DNA from: Hyphomicrobiales bacterium
GTDB lineage: Bacteria > Pseudomonadota > Alphaproteobacteria > Rhizobiales > Rhizobiaceae
Assembly (NCBI GenBank): GCA_900469445.1
Contig: UBXM01000053.1
Location: 1 to 58,438, forward strand
Reading direction: 5' to 3'
DNA length: 58,438 bases
Below the pieces are notes generated by a model. It saw nothing but the letters and a program-made list of their open reading frames with translations, had not been told where the DNA came from and did no database searches. Both the position numbers and the translations under genes were made by a program. This document shows positions 34,981-43,859 of the stretch, in pieces. Numbering within the stretch: position 1 is the stretch's first letter; each line of letters starts with the position of its first letter.

Positions 34981-36006
34981 TCAGGCCGTTCCGCGCGCGA
35001 CAATGTGGAAGTCGATATTGATCATCGCTTCCACACGTTCCGTCCCGTCGATTTTCCTGAGGATCGAGCGCGCGGCCTTCGTTCCGATATCACGGCGATC
35101 TATCCGCACCGTGGTGAGCGGCGGATGTGTGTAAGGTGCAAAGTCGAAATCGCCGAAGCCGATGATCGCCAGGTCCTCCGGCATCTTGCAGCCGCGAGCA
35201 TGGGCTTCCGCCAGAGCGCCGTGTGCGACGACGTCGGAGGAGCAGAAAACGCCGAGGGAACCCTCGCCACGATCGAGGAGCTGCGCCATCGCTTCGCGTC
35301 CATCCTGGAAGGTAGATGGTGAATTCATCTCGAGATCCGGCAGCTCGACCTCGGCTATTCCCTTGAGGCGATTGACAAAACCGTCCCGCCTCTGGACTGC
35401 GCGCGGATCGTTGGCTCCCACCTGCGCGTACCGGTCATAACCGCGGATGAGCAAATGCTGGGCGACCAGTGCGCCGACCGCCGCATGCGAAAAACCGACG
35501 GCGGTATCAAGCGGCGAGGGGGTGGAATCCCATATCTCGACGATCGGCAATCCCGCTCCCGTCAGCATGGCGCGGGTTTCCTTCATATGCGTGATGCCCG
35601 TCAGGATGATGCCATCGGGCCGGCGGGCGAGGATGGCCCGCGTCAGTTCAAGCTCACGGTCCAGATCATAGCCGGAGAGGCCGAGCAGCAGCTGATAACC
35701 TGCAGAAACCAGTTCTGCGTTCAACCCCTCGATTGTCTCTGCAAAGATTGTGCTGGCCACGGACGGTACGATCGCCGCGATCAGGCGTGTCTTGCGAGAG
35801 GCGAGGCCCCCAGCAAGCAGATTGGGGACATAACCCGTCTTGGCTATGACGCGCTCGATCGCCTCCAATGTGCGCGGCTTGACCAGGGTGGGAGTGTTGA
35901 TTGCACGCGAAACGGTTACTGGAGATACGTTTGCAAGTTTTGCGATATCTGCTAGCGTAACCGGGCCGGTCGTAGTGTTATATTTGTTTTTATCGCGTCC
36001 GGTCAT
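34981..36006 (-). CDS. LacI-family transcriptional repressor
   Basis: From the ATG with AAGGTGG just upstream this is a 341-aa protein; an in-frame GTG nine nt further upstream is the alternative. The N-terminal LacI helix-turn-helix (VTLADIAKLANVSPVTVSRAIN, then the hinge segment TGYVPNLLAGGL) precedes a periplasmic-binding-like sensor domain (about 65-335). It is divergent from the TctC-type operon. A LacI-type palindrome sits in between at 36159-36174, so it likely represses the sugar-acid transporter and dehydratase genes. Confidence 0.93.
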   Translation of the reverse strand: MTGRDKNKYNTTTGPVTLADIAKLANVSPVTVSRAINTPTLVKPRTLEAIERVIAKTGYVPNLLAGGLASRKTRLIAAIVPSVASTIFAETIEGLNAELVSAGYQLLLGLSGYDLDRELELTRAILARRPDGIILTGITHMKETRAMLTGAGLPIVEIWDSTPSPLDTAVGFSHAAVGALVAQHLLIRGYDRYAQVGANDPRAVQRRDGFVNRLKGIAEVELPDLEMNSPSTFQDGREAMAQLLDRGEGSLGVFCSSDVVAHGALAEAHARGCKMPEDLAIIGFGDFDFAPYTHPPLTTVRIDRRDIGTKAARSILRKIDGTERVEAMINIDFHIVARGTA

Positions 36007-36158
36007 CAAAGCCACCTTTGTTGAAATGAGTTACGCTTTCATTTTGACATCAGGCAAGTCCCAATACGCAATTTTTGATAATTGAGCTATTAAATGACTG
36101 ATTTGCAATGATTTAAAAATTCATGACAAAGGTTGCGGACAGGGATTTTGCGATTACA

Positions 36159-36174
36159 ATGAAAGCGCTTCCAT
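36159..36174. promoter_or_regulatory. LacI-family operator upstream of the sugar-acid operon
   Basis: The 16-mer ATGAAAGCGCTTCCAT is a near-perfect palindrome with the central AAGCGCTT core typical of LacI/GalR operators and one mismatched pair. It lies about 150 nt from the lacI start and 72 nt before the binding-protein ATG. Confidence 0.6.
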
Positions 36175-36245
36175 TTCTTCGGAGGAGGGTTTCGAAGAGT
36201 GGGTTAGCGGGACCGGCAGGAGGCCGGACAAGTGGAGGAAGTAGT

Positions 36246-37226
36246 ATGAAGCTCAAGCGTTTCATGACGTTTGCGGCCGTTTCGGCTGCGATCTGTGCGG
36301 GCGGCCTTCAGGCAAGCCATGCGCAGGACTACCCGACAAAGACCGTCACGGTGGTCGTACCGTTTGCTGCCGGCGGCAATACCGATACATTCGGCCGTCT
36401 CGTGGCCGAGGAACTCGACAAGCGGCTGGGGCAGCGGTTCATCGTCGAGAACAAGCCGGGTGCAGGCGGCAATATCGGCCTTGGTGATCTCGCCCGCTCC
36501 AAACCGGACGGTTATACGATCGGCATGGGTACGGTCAGCTCCAACGCGATCAACCAGACACTCTACAAGACCCTGCCTTACGACAAGGAAAAGGGTTTCG
36601 CGCCGATTTCGCTGATCGCCAGCCTGCCGAACGTGCTCGTCGTCAACCCGGACAAGATCAAGGCCAACAATGTCGAGGAACTGATCGCGTTTCTGAAGAC
36701 AGAGCCCGGCAAGCATACCTATGCGTCCTCGGGCGTCGGCACATCCATTCATCTGGCAGGCGAGCTTCTGGCCACAAAGTCCGGCATCAAGATCACCCAT
36801 GTGCCCTACAAGGGCAGCAGCCAGGCGATCCTCGATGTGGTGGCAGGCCATGTGGACATGATGTTCGACAACATTCCGACCGCCGCCCAGCAGGTAAAGG
36901 CGGGCAAGGTGAAGGCGCTTGCCGTGACCAGCCTGGAAAAGGCAGCGCTGCTGCCCGACGTGCCGACCATGGCTAGCGTCATTCCGGGCTTCGAGGCGAC
37001 CTCTTGGCATGGCCTCTTTGCCCCTCCCGGCACACCGCCGGAAATCGTCGAAAAGCTCAGCAAGGAAGTGCAGGCGATCATCGCCGATCCGGCGATGCAG
37101 GAAAAGCTCAAGGCAATGGGCGTCACTCCGGTCGGCAACACGTCCGAAGAGTTCAAGGCCTTCATCGATGCGGAAACGGCGAAATGGGCCGAGGTGATCA
37201 AGGCCGCCAACGTGCCGCTGCAGTGA
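36246..37226 (+). CDS. Tripartite tricarboxylate transporter (TTT) substrate-binding protein, TctC family
   Basis: The 326-aa protein starts after GGAGGAAGTAGT and has a Sec signal (MKLKRFMTF... to SHAQD, about residue 29). The mature part carries the TctC/BugT features YPTKTVTVVVPFAAGGNTDTFGRLVAEEL and VENKPGAGGNIGLGDLARSKPDGYT. It binds a carboxylic acid in the periplasm for the TctAB membrane pair encoded next. With the two dehydratases nearby, the ligand is likely a sugar acid (aldonate or aldarate). A hairpin follows its stop. Confidence 0.93.
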   Translation: MKLKRFMTFAAVSAAICAGGLQASHAQDYPTKTVTVVVPFAAGGNTDTFGRLVAEELDKRLGQRFIVENKPGAGGNIGLGDLARSKPDGYTIGMGTVSSNAINQTLYKTLPYDKEKGFAPISLIASLPNVLVVNPDKIKANNVEELIAFLKTEPGKHTYASSGVGTSIHLAGELLATKSGIKITHVPYKGSSQAILDVVAGHVDMMFDNIPTAAQQVKAGKVKALAVTSLEKAALLPDVPTMASVIPGFEATSWHGLFAPPGTPPEIVEKLSKEVQAIIADPAMQEKLKAMGVTPVGNTSEEFKAFIDAETAKWAEVIKAANVPLQ

Positions 37227-37233
37227 GGTTATC

Positions 37234-37262
37234 TGCCGGCCGGACCTGATGTGCGGCCGGCA
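37234..37262 (+). terminator. Intercistronic hairpin after the TctC-type gene
   Basis: TGCCGGCCG (37234-37242) and CGGCCGGCA (37254-37262) form a 9-bp stem with an 11-nt loop, eight nt after the binding-protein stop and 27 nt before the TctB gene. No long T-run follows, so partial attenuation or message stabilisation is likely. Confidence 0.55.
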
Positions 37263-37288
37263 CATCTTTCCCACGCGAGTATCATGCC

Positions 37289-37768
37289 ATGCTGAAAATT
37301 AGAAACGGCCGCGACTTTGTCGGCGGCGTGACGATGATCTGTGTCGGTCTCCTGTTCATCTGGTTTGGACGGGAACTGCAGGTCGGCAATTCCTTCCAGA
37401 TGGGGCCGGGTTATTTCCCAACCATGCTGAGCCTGCTGCTGATGCTGATCGGTGCGCTGATCATCGTGCAGTCGCTGATGGTCGAGACGGAAGAGAGCGG
37501 GCCGGAAGCGTGGAACTGGAAGGCCTATTTTCTGGTGATCCTGGCGCCTGTCGGTTTCGGTCTGCTGCTTGCGGGGCTCGGGCTCGCACCAACCATGTTC
37601 CTGCTCATCGTCGGGGTTGCGACCGCGAGCCGCTACGCCAATTGGCGGCATTCGATCCTGCTCGCGCTGTTTCTGGCCGTCTGTTCGGTGGTGCTGTTTA
37701 CCAAGCTTCTATCGCTTCCCGTCTCAGCCTTCGGACCCTGGATACCCTTCATCGGCGACCTTTTCTGA
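37289..37768 (+). CDS. TTT transporter small membrane subunit, TctB family
   Basis: The 159-aa protein has four hydrophobic helices (about 10-30, 40-65, 80-105 and 120-150) and the GGVTMICVGLLFIWFGRELQVG opening typical of TctB. It pairs with the TctA subunit encoded 51 nt downstream to form the membrane part of a proton- or sodium-driven sugar-acid importer. Confidence 0.88.
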   Translation: MLKIRNGRDFVGGVTMICVGLLFIWFGRELQVGNSFQMGPGYFPTMLSLLLMLIGALIIVQSLMVETEESGPEAWNWKAYFLVILAPVGFGLLLAGLGLAPTMFLLIVGVATASRYANWRHSILLALFLAVCSVVLFTKLLSLPVSAFGPWIPFIGDLF

Positions 37769-37819
37769 CATCGCGTTCAGTGATCGCGGACCAGCCGACG
37801 AAACCGGATTGGATTGCAT

Positions 37820-39319
37820 ATGGATATCTTCGCTAATCTCTGGCTTGGTGCCTCGACCGCCTTCATGCCGATGAACCTCTTCTACGGCTTCATCGGCTGT
37901 CTTCTCGGAACGGCGATCGGCGTGCTGCCGGGTCTGGGGCCGACCGCCACCATTGCCATGCTTCTGCCGATCACCTTCGGTCTTCCGCCGGAATCGGCGC
38001 TGATCATGCTCGCCGGCATTTTCTACGGCGCGCAATATGGCGGCTCCACCACGGCCGTGCTGATCAACCTGCCGGGTGAAAGTTCCTCCGTCGTTACCGC
38101 CATCGATGGTTATCAGATGGCGCGCAACGGCCGGGCAGGGGCAGCACTTGCGACCGCGGCTCTCGGCTCCTTCTTTGCCGGCAGCGTGGCGACCATTCTG
38201 CTTGCCGTCGCCGCTCCGCCGCTTGCCGCCGTTGCCCTCAACTTCGGACCGGCGGAATATTTCTCGCTGATGGTTCTCGGCCTAGTCGCTTCCGTGGCGC
38301 TTGCCAGCGGATCGCTGCTCAAGGCCTTTGCAATGATCGTCTTCGGGCTGATCCTCGGCACGGTCGGAACCGATGTAGAAAGCGGTACGCCGCGTTATGT
38401 CTTCGACATTCCCGAACTCTATGACGGGCTCAATTTCGTTGCCGTCAGCATGGGCATATTCGGCATCTGCGAAATTCTGCGCAATCTGGAAAGCGAACAC
38501 GAACGTTCCGTCGGCGTCAAACGCGTCACCGGCCTGATGCTGACGAAGGAAGAGTTCAAGCGGATCATCGCCCCGGTCCTGCGCGGCACCGCGCTCGGCT
38601 CCTTCCTCGGCGTGTTGCCGGGTGGCGGGGCAATGCTCGCCTCGTTTGCCTCCTATGCGGTGGAAAAGCGTGTTTCCCCCAACCGGGCGGAATTCGGCAA
38701 GGGGGCGATCGAAGGCGTGGCGGCTCCGGAATCGGCCAACAATGCCGGCGCGCAAACCTCGTTCATTCCGATGCTCACCCTCGGCATTCCCGGCAACCCG
38801 GTGATGGCGCTGATGGTCGGTGCGATGATCATCCAGGGGATCACGCCCGGCCCGAACGTGATTTCCGACGAGCCGGAACTCTTTTGGGGCATGATCGTCT
38901 CCATGTGGTCGGGCAATCTGATGCTCGTCATCCTCAACCTGCCGCTGATCGGGCTCTGGGTGCGGATGCTGACTGTGCCCTACCATCTGCTCTTCCCGGC
39001 GATCATCGGCTTCTGCTGTATAGGTGCCTACAGCATCAACAACAGCGTCTTCGATGTGTTCGTCATGGCAGGCTTCAGTGTCATCGGTTTTGCGCTCAGC
39101 AAGATGCGTTTCGAACCGGCGCCCCTGCTCCTCGGCTTCATTCTCGGACCGATGCTGGAGGAAAACCTGCGCCGCGCGATGCTGATCAGCCAGGGCGATC
39201 CGTCGATCTTCGTGCGCAGCCCGCTCAGCCTGTCGCTGTTGATCTTTGCCGTTGTCGTGCTGGCGCTCGTGCTTTCACCAAGCATCAGCCGCAAGCGCGA
39301 AGAGGCTTTCACCGAATAA
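37820..39319 (+). CDS. TTT transporter large membrane subunit, TctA family
   Basis: From the ATG at 37820 the product is 499 aa, with an in-frame TTG two codons upstream as an alternative. It contains about 11-12 transmembrane segments and the two TctA signature loops GVLPGLGPTATIAMLLPITFGLPPESALIMLAGIFYGAQYGGS and VLPGGGAMLASFASYAVEK. It forms the transport channel with TctB. It is followed 48 nt later by the dehydratase gene in the same operon. Confidence 0.93.
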   Translation: MDIFANLWLGASTAFMPMNLFYGFIGCLLGTAIGVLPGLGPTATIAMLLPITFGLPPESALIMLAGIFYGAQYGGSTTAVLINLPGESSSVVTAIDGYQMARNGRAGAALATAALGSFFAGSVATILLAVAAPPLAAVALNFGPAEYFSLMVLGLVASVALASGSLLKAFAMIVFGLILGTVGTDVESGTPRYVFDIPELYDGLNFVAVSMGIFGICEILRNLESEHERSVGVKRVTGLMLTKEEFKRIIAPVLRGTALGSFLGVLPGGGAMLASFASYAVEKRVSPNRAEFGKGAIEGVAAPESANNAGAQTSFIPMLTLGIPGNPVMALMVGAMIIQGITPGPNVISDEPELFWGMIVSMWSGNLMLVILNLPLIGLWVRMLTVPYHLLFPAIIGFCCIGAYSINNSVFDVFVMAGFSVIGFALSKMRFEPAPLLLGFILGPMLEENLRRAMLISQGDPSIFVRSPLSLSLLIFAVVVLALVLSPSISRKREEAFTE

Positions 39320-39367
39320 CGGATCGGACTGGTTCTGGAGGAGTGCCGCTCGGCACGGGAGTTTGGA

Positions 39368-41107
39368 ATGGCAGACAAGAAAAAGACTTATGAGGAACTG
39401 CGCTCGGCGCGCTGGATGATGCCGGATGACCAGCGGTCGTTCGGCCACCGCTCACGCACGATGCAGATGGGCTATGCGCCGGATGACTGGGAAGGCCGGC
39501 CGATCATCGCGATCATCAACACCTGGTCGGATGCGCAGCCTTGCCACATGCATTTTCGCGAGCGCGCCGAGTGGGTAAAGCGCGGCGTCTTGCAGGCGGG
39601 CGGTTTCCCGATGGAACTGCCGGCCCTGTCGCTGTCGGAAAACTTCGTCAAGCCGACGACCATGCTCTATCGCAACATGCTGGCGATGGAAACCGAGGAG
39701 CTTCTGCGCTCTCATCCCGTCGATGGCGCGGTGTTGATGGGCGGCTGCGACAAGACCACGCCGGGTCTCGTCATGGGTGCGGTGTCGATGGGCATCCCCT
39801 TCATTTATCTGCCGGCGGGTCCGATGCTGCGCGGCAATTATGCCGGCAAGGCGCTTGGCTCCGGCACGGATGGCTTCAAATATTGGGACGAACGTCGGGC
39901 CGGAACGATTTCCAAGGAGGAATGGCAGGGGATCGAGGGAGGCATTGCCCGCAGTTACGGCCATTGCATGACGATGGGCACCGCCTCCACCATGACGGCG
40001 ATCGCCGAGGGTATGGGGCTGACGCTGCCGAATGCCTCGTCCATCCCGGCAGCGGATGCCAACCACCAGCGCATGTCCGCCACATGCGGGCGGCGGATTG
40101 TTGAAATGGTGTGGGAAGACCTGACGCCGGACAAGGTGATCACGCCCGCCGCCGTCAACAATGCGGTGACGGTTGCCATGGCTACGGGCTGTTCCACCAA
40201 TGCGATCATCCACCTGATCGCCATGGCGCGGCGTGCCGGCGTGCCGCTGGAACTCGACGATCTCGACCGCATCGGCCGCACGACGCCGGTCATCGCCAAT
40301 ATCCGCCCCTCCGGCACGACCTATCTGATGGAAGACTTCTTCTACGCGGGCGGTTTGCGGGCGCTGATGAAGCAGCTTGGCGACAAGCTCGATCCGAGCG
40401 CCATCACCGTCACCGGCAAACCGCTGACGGACGGGCTGGAGGAGGTAAAGATCTGGAACGAGGATGTCATCCGGCCGCTCTCCAACCCGGTCTATCACGA
40501 GGGGTCGCTGGCGGTGCTGAAGGGCAATCTCTGCCCGGATGGTGCGGTGATCAAACCGGCTGCCTGCGATCCGAAATTCCACAAGCACACGGGGCCGGCG
40601 CTGGTTGCGGACAGCTATCCGGAGCTGAAGAAGATCATCGATGACCCGGATTATCCGCTGACACCGGAAACAGTGCTGGTCTTGCGCAATGCGGGGCCGC
40701 AAGGCGGGCCGGGCATGCCGGAATGGGGCATGATCCCGATGCCCAAGGCACTGTTGAAGCTCGGCCTGCGCGACATGGTGCGCATCTCCGATGCCCGCAT
40801 GTCGGGCACCAGTTTTGGCGCCTGCGTGCTGCATGCCTCACCCGAAGCCTTTGTCGGCGGGCCTCTGGCGCTGCTGAAGACCGGCGACATGGTGGAGCTC
40901 GATATTCCGGCGCGCAGCCTCAACATGCTGGTTTCAAACGAGGAACTTGCGGCGCGCAAGGCTGCGTGGGTGGCGCCGGAGCCACGCTATGAGCGTGGCT
41001 ACGGCTTCATGTTCACCAAGCATATCGAGCAGGCCGACAAGGGCTGTGATTTCGATTTCCTGAAGACCGAGTTCGGCGCCAAAGTGCCCGAGCCGGCGAT
41101 CAACTGA
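39368..41107 (+). CDS. IlvD/EDD-family sugar-acid dehydratase, L-arabinonate dehydratase type
   Basis: The 579-aa protein has the same length as the [2Fe-2S] L-arabinonate dehydratase of Rhizobium leguminosarum as I recall it. The three cluster cysteines fall at the same numbers, C59, C127 and C200 (SDAQPCHMH, GGCDKTTPG and YGHCMTMG). It should dehydrate an aldonic acid such as L-arabinonate, D-fuconate or D-galactonate to a 2-keto-3-deoxy acid. It sits between the TTT transporter and an RraA-fold aldolase gene, a complete uptake and breakdown unit. It is not the branched-chain amino-acid enzyme IlvD. Confidence 0.9.
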   Translation: MADKKKTYEELRSARWMMPDDQRSFGHRSRTMQMGYAPDDWEGRPIIAIINTWSDAQPCHMHFRERAEWVKRGVLQAGGFPMELPALSLSENFVKPTTMLYRNMLAMETEELLRSHPVDGAVLMGGCDKTTPGLVMGAVSMGIPFIYLPAGPMLRGNYAGKALGSGTDGFKYWDERRAGTISKEEWQGIEGGIARSYGHCMTMGTASTMTAIAEGMGLTLPNASSIPAADANHQRMSATCGRRIVEMVWEDLTPDKVITPAAVNNAVTVAMATGCSTNAIIHLIAMARRAGVPLELDDLDRIGRTTPVIANIRPSGTTYLMEDFFYAGGLRALMKQLGDKLDPSAITVTGKPLTDGLEEVKIWNEDVIRPLSNPVYHEGSLAVLKGNLCPDGAVIKPAACDPKFHKHTGPALVADSYPELKKIIDDPDYPLTPETVLVLRNAGPQGGPGMPEWGMIPMPKALLKLGLRDMVRISDARMSGTSFGACVLHASPEAFVGGPLALLKTGDMVELDIPARSLNMLVSNEELAARKAAWVAPEPRYERGYGFMFTKHIEQADKGCDFDFLKTEFGAKVPEPAIN

Positions 41108-41127
41108 TGAAGCGTCAAGGAGCAGCA

Positions 41128-41838
41128 ATGAACCCTTCAACCCGCGAAAAACTGATGGGCGTCTCCGTCGCGACGCTCTGCTCCGCGCTTTACAAGCGCG
41201 GCCTGAAGAACCAGACGATCCAGGATGTACGCCCCGTTCGCGCCAAGGGCCGCAACATGGTCGGCCCGGCGTTTACGCTGCGCTACATGCCGGCACGCGA
41301 AGACCGCAATCCGATGACGGTGTTCCGTGATCCCAAACATCCGCAGCGCCATGCGATCGAGACCTGCCCGGAGGGTTCGGTCCTGGTGATGGACAGCCGC
41401 AAGGATCCGCGTGCAGCGTCTGCGGGCGACATCCTGATCACCCGGCTGATGGTGCGTGGCGGGGCAGGGGTGGTCACCGATGGCGGTTTTCGCGATGCGA
41501 TGACGATCGGTGAACTGGATATGCCCGCCTATCACAACCGGCCGTCCAGCCCGACGAACCTGACGCTGCATGAGGCGATCGATATCAACGTGCCGATCGG
41601 CTGCGGAGATGTTGCGGTCTTTCCCGGTGACATCATGGTCGGCGACGACGACAGCGTCATCGTCATTCCGGCTGAAATCGCCGACGAGATCGCCGATGAG
41701 GCTGTCGAAATGACCGCCTACGAGGATTTCGTCGTCGAGCGGGTGAAGGCCGGCCACACGATCATCGGGCTTTATCCGGCAACCGACGAAAGCAATCTTT
41801 CGATGTTCGCAGAATGGCGCAAGGCCAACGGCAGGTGA
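41128..41838 (+). CDS. RraA-fold class II pyruvate aldolase
   Basis: From the ATG behind AAGGAG this is a 236-aa protein; an in-frame ATG at 41107 overlapping the previous stop has no such site. It has the RraA/HMG-aldolase fold with the catalytic pair Arg122-Asp123 in VTDGGFRDAMTIGE and Asp101 in SAGDILITR, the residues used for metal-dependent retro-aldol cleavage. It is therefore probably an aldolase rather than an RNase E inhibitor. In this operon it would cleave the 2-keto-3-deoxy acid to pyruvate and an aldehyde, for example glycolaldehyde from 2-keto-3-deoxy-L-arabinonate. Confidence 0.83.
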   Translation: MNPSTREKLMGVSVATLCSALYKRGLKNQTIQDVRPVRAKGRNMVGPAFTLRYMPAREDRNPMTVFRDPKHPQRHAIETCPEGSVLVMDSRKDPRAASAGDILITRLMVRGGAGVVTDGGFRDAMTIGELDMPAYHNRPSSPTNLTLHEAIDINVPIGCGDVAVFPGDIMVGDDDSVIVIPAEIADEIADEAVEMTAYEDFVVERVKAGHTIIGLYPATDESNLSMFAEWRKANGR

Positions 41839-41867
41839 TCGATATCGGCGGGGCGCTGGTCGCGTGT

Positions 41868-41896
41868 CTGCACTGCTGCGCATCCAGGCAGTGCAG
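41868..41896. terminator. 9-bp hairpin between the aldolase and diguanylate cyclase genes
   Basis: CTGCACTGC (41868-41876) pairs with GCAGTGCAG (41888-41896) around an 11-nt loop in the 115-nt gap between convergent genes, 30 nt after the aldolase stop. It is a candidate bidirectional terminator without a clear T-run. Confidence 0.5.
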
Positions 41897-41953
41897 CCGT
41901 TGCCGCCATTCGCGGTTCAATCCCGTCGAATTGGGAGAGGATAGCGAAAATCC

Positions 41954-43633
41954 CTATACCAGCATCGCTTTGGTTCTGTTGCGGCCGGCAAGTTTGGCTT
42001 CGTAAAGCAATCCGTCTGCCTGTTTGTAGAGTTCGACGAAGCCTGCATCGGTGTCCGGCAGTGCATTCGTCATGCCCATGCTTGCTGTAACGGCTTGTCC
42101 GAGATCGGGCAGGGCGTTTGCGACGGCTGCGGTGATCGCCTGTCGCCGGCGCTCTGCCCGCAACTGGGCATCCTCGCCGCGTACGAGCAGCACGAACTCC
42201 TCACCGCCGAGGCGGAAGGCATGGATCTGCGGGTCGGCCTGAAGCGTCTCGGCCACCGCTTTCAGGACCTCGTCACCAACCCCGTGGCCATAGACGTCGT
42301 TGATGGACTTGAAGTGGTCGAGGTCGAGCACGGCGAGCGCACGATACCCCTCGGAGCGGTATCTCTCGAAATTCCGGTCGATCGCCCGGCGGTTGAGCAG
42401 CCCGGTCAACGCATCGGAATCCGACAGGCGCGCAAAGACATCGGCCTCGAAACGTGCGCTGTCTCTCTGGCGCTTGATCGTCATGAAGCGGTCTGCCACG
42501 CCGAGAGTGGTGAACAGGACTTCGCATACGCAACCCACATAGAAGAGCAGCATGGCATCGTTGCTCTCCAGCCCGGGAACCACGCCGGTTATCAGACGCA
42601 CCAATCCTGCCACGATAACCGGCACATATCCGATCGCCTGGAACTTGGCGGCGCGGCTGCCACGCCGCAGGGCGTCGACAACGGACAGGATGAAAATGAC
42701 GAGGATCGGTGCGAAGGCCGCCGTGTAGACGGGCGACTGGATCGGGCGGGCGACGAAGGGAAACGCAGCGTGAAACACGCTCAGGAACATTGCCCAAATG
42801 GCGCAATATAGCAGCGCCTGACGAAGAAACGGATGCAGGCGGCCGGGCTCGATGAAGCTGTAGGTGAACATCGCGCCCGAAGCGACCGTGAGGCCGAAAA
42901 TGACCGTCGTCATCCAGCTCAGAGTCATGGCCGGCGGATCGAAGACGACGACGGCAAGTCCCGATGACACCACGATCGTCAGCAGCAACGAGATCGTCAG
43001 CGACGAGTGCCACAGCACGAATGGCTCGTGCAGTATCCGGTAAAAGGCTGCATTGAAAATCAGCGGCATGGACAACATGCCGGCAAGAAGCGCCAGAAGC
43101 AGAAGCGAGCGCAGAAAGTCAGGACCGAGAAGAAGGTCGGACGGAGCCAGATAGGCTCTTTCCAGTGTCATCCGGTGACTTGGCAGATCGAAGGCGACGA
43201 CCACCTGTTGCGTGTCGCGCGTCACGCCCGGCAGAGACGCCTTGAAATATCCGCCACGCAGGGAGCTTGTCAGATCACCCGCGGCGAAGGAGTTGCGACG
43301 TATTTCTCCATCACGGTCAATGGCCAGCAGATGCACGGCTTCAAGTGCGCTGCGTCTGGAAAAGAGATATTGAGGCAATGCATCATCGGGGCCGATGTCG
43401 AAGCGCAGAAATACCCGCTCGCCTTCGAGCGAATAGGTCTGATCCCCGCATGTCCAACGCTCGGGCGCACGGATGATCGCGGCGGGATCGTCCGATAGGT
43501 CGCCGGACGCCCAGCAGGAGCTTTGAATATCCAGGGTTTCGTCCGCGCGCAGGGGATCGGCAGCCAGAGATGCCAATATCACAAGGCTCAGCACGGTCAT
43601 CGCGACCATTCTTCGGAGATTGCCCCAGAACAT
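41954..43633 (-). CDS. Membrane diguanylate cyclase, 7TMR-DISM plus GGDEF
   Basis: This 559-aa protein has a signal or first helix (about 10-30) and a periplasmic beta-rich 7TMR-DISMED2-like domain (about 35-190). A block of seven transmembrane helices (about 190-385) and a cytoplasmic GGDEF domain (about 400-555) follow, with the active-site motif GGEEF at 476-480. It makes cyclic di-GMP in response to a periplasmic or membrane cue, often a carbohydrate. The RxxD inhibitory site usually found five residues before GGEEF is absent (ADPQIHAFRL), so product feedback is probably missing. It stands alone between convergent and divergent neighbours. Confidence 0.93.
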   Translation of the reverse strand: MFWGNLRRMVAMTVLSLVILASLAADPLRADETLDIQSSCWASGDLSDDPAAIIRAPERWTCGDQTYSLEGERVFLRFDIGPDDALPQYLFSRRSALEAVHLLAIDRDGEIRRNSFAAGDLTSSLRGGYFKASLPGVTRDTQQVVVAFDLPSHRMTLERAYLAPSDLLLGPDFLRSLLLLALLAGMLSMPLIFNAAFYRILHEPFVLWHSSLTISLLLTIVVSSGLAVVVFDPPAMTLSWMTTVIFGLTVASGAMFTYSFIEPGRLHPFLRQALLYCAIWAMFLSVFHAAFPFVARPIQSPVYTAAFAPILVIFILSVVDALRRGSRAAKFQAIGYVPVIVAGLVRLITGVVPGLESNDAMLLFYVGCVCEVLFTTLGVADRFMTIKRQRDSARFEADVFARLSDSDALTGLLNRRAIDRNFERYRSEGYRALAVLDLDHFKSINDVYGHGVGDEVLKAVAETLQADPQIHAFRLGGEEFVLLVRGEDAQLRAERRRQAITAAVANALPDLGQAVTASMGMTNALPDTDAGFVELYKQADGLLYEAKLAGRNRTKAMLV

Positions 43634-43859
43634 AACCTGAAGCTATACGCCAAACATTGCAATGAAGTTACGCTGTTCCACTGGCGTCTGTCGCCCGGCT
43701 TCCATCGGGGGCGCAACCGTTCGAGCGGTGATTGCTTCCCGCTGCAATCACTAGCAAGTGTGCGGCGATACAGCTCAATTTCCCTTTAAGCTATTGCTTG
43801 TCCGCGTGAGATGCTTATTTCCGAATTATGGATACAAACTCGATGACACAGGTGAAGTG
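43634..43859. other. 226-bp divergent gap before a small membrane protein
   Basis: This gap separates the diguanylate cyclase from a plus-strand hypothetical gene. A six-codon frame (MTQVK and stop) at 43843-43860 overlaps the next start by one base. I see nothing else I can name. Confidence 0.4.

Noticed and set aside
41128..41838. Annotation of the RraA-fold protein as RNase E inhibitor RraA
   Set aside because: It has the aldolase catalytic Arg-Asp pair and Asp101 and lies in a sugar-acid operon, so an aldolase role is better supported.
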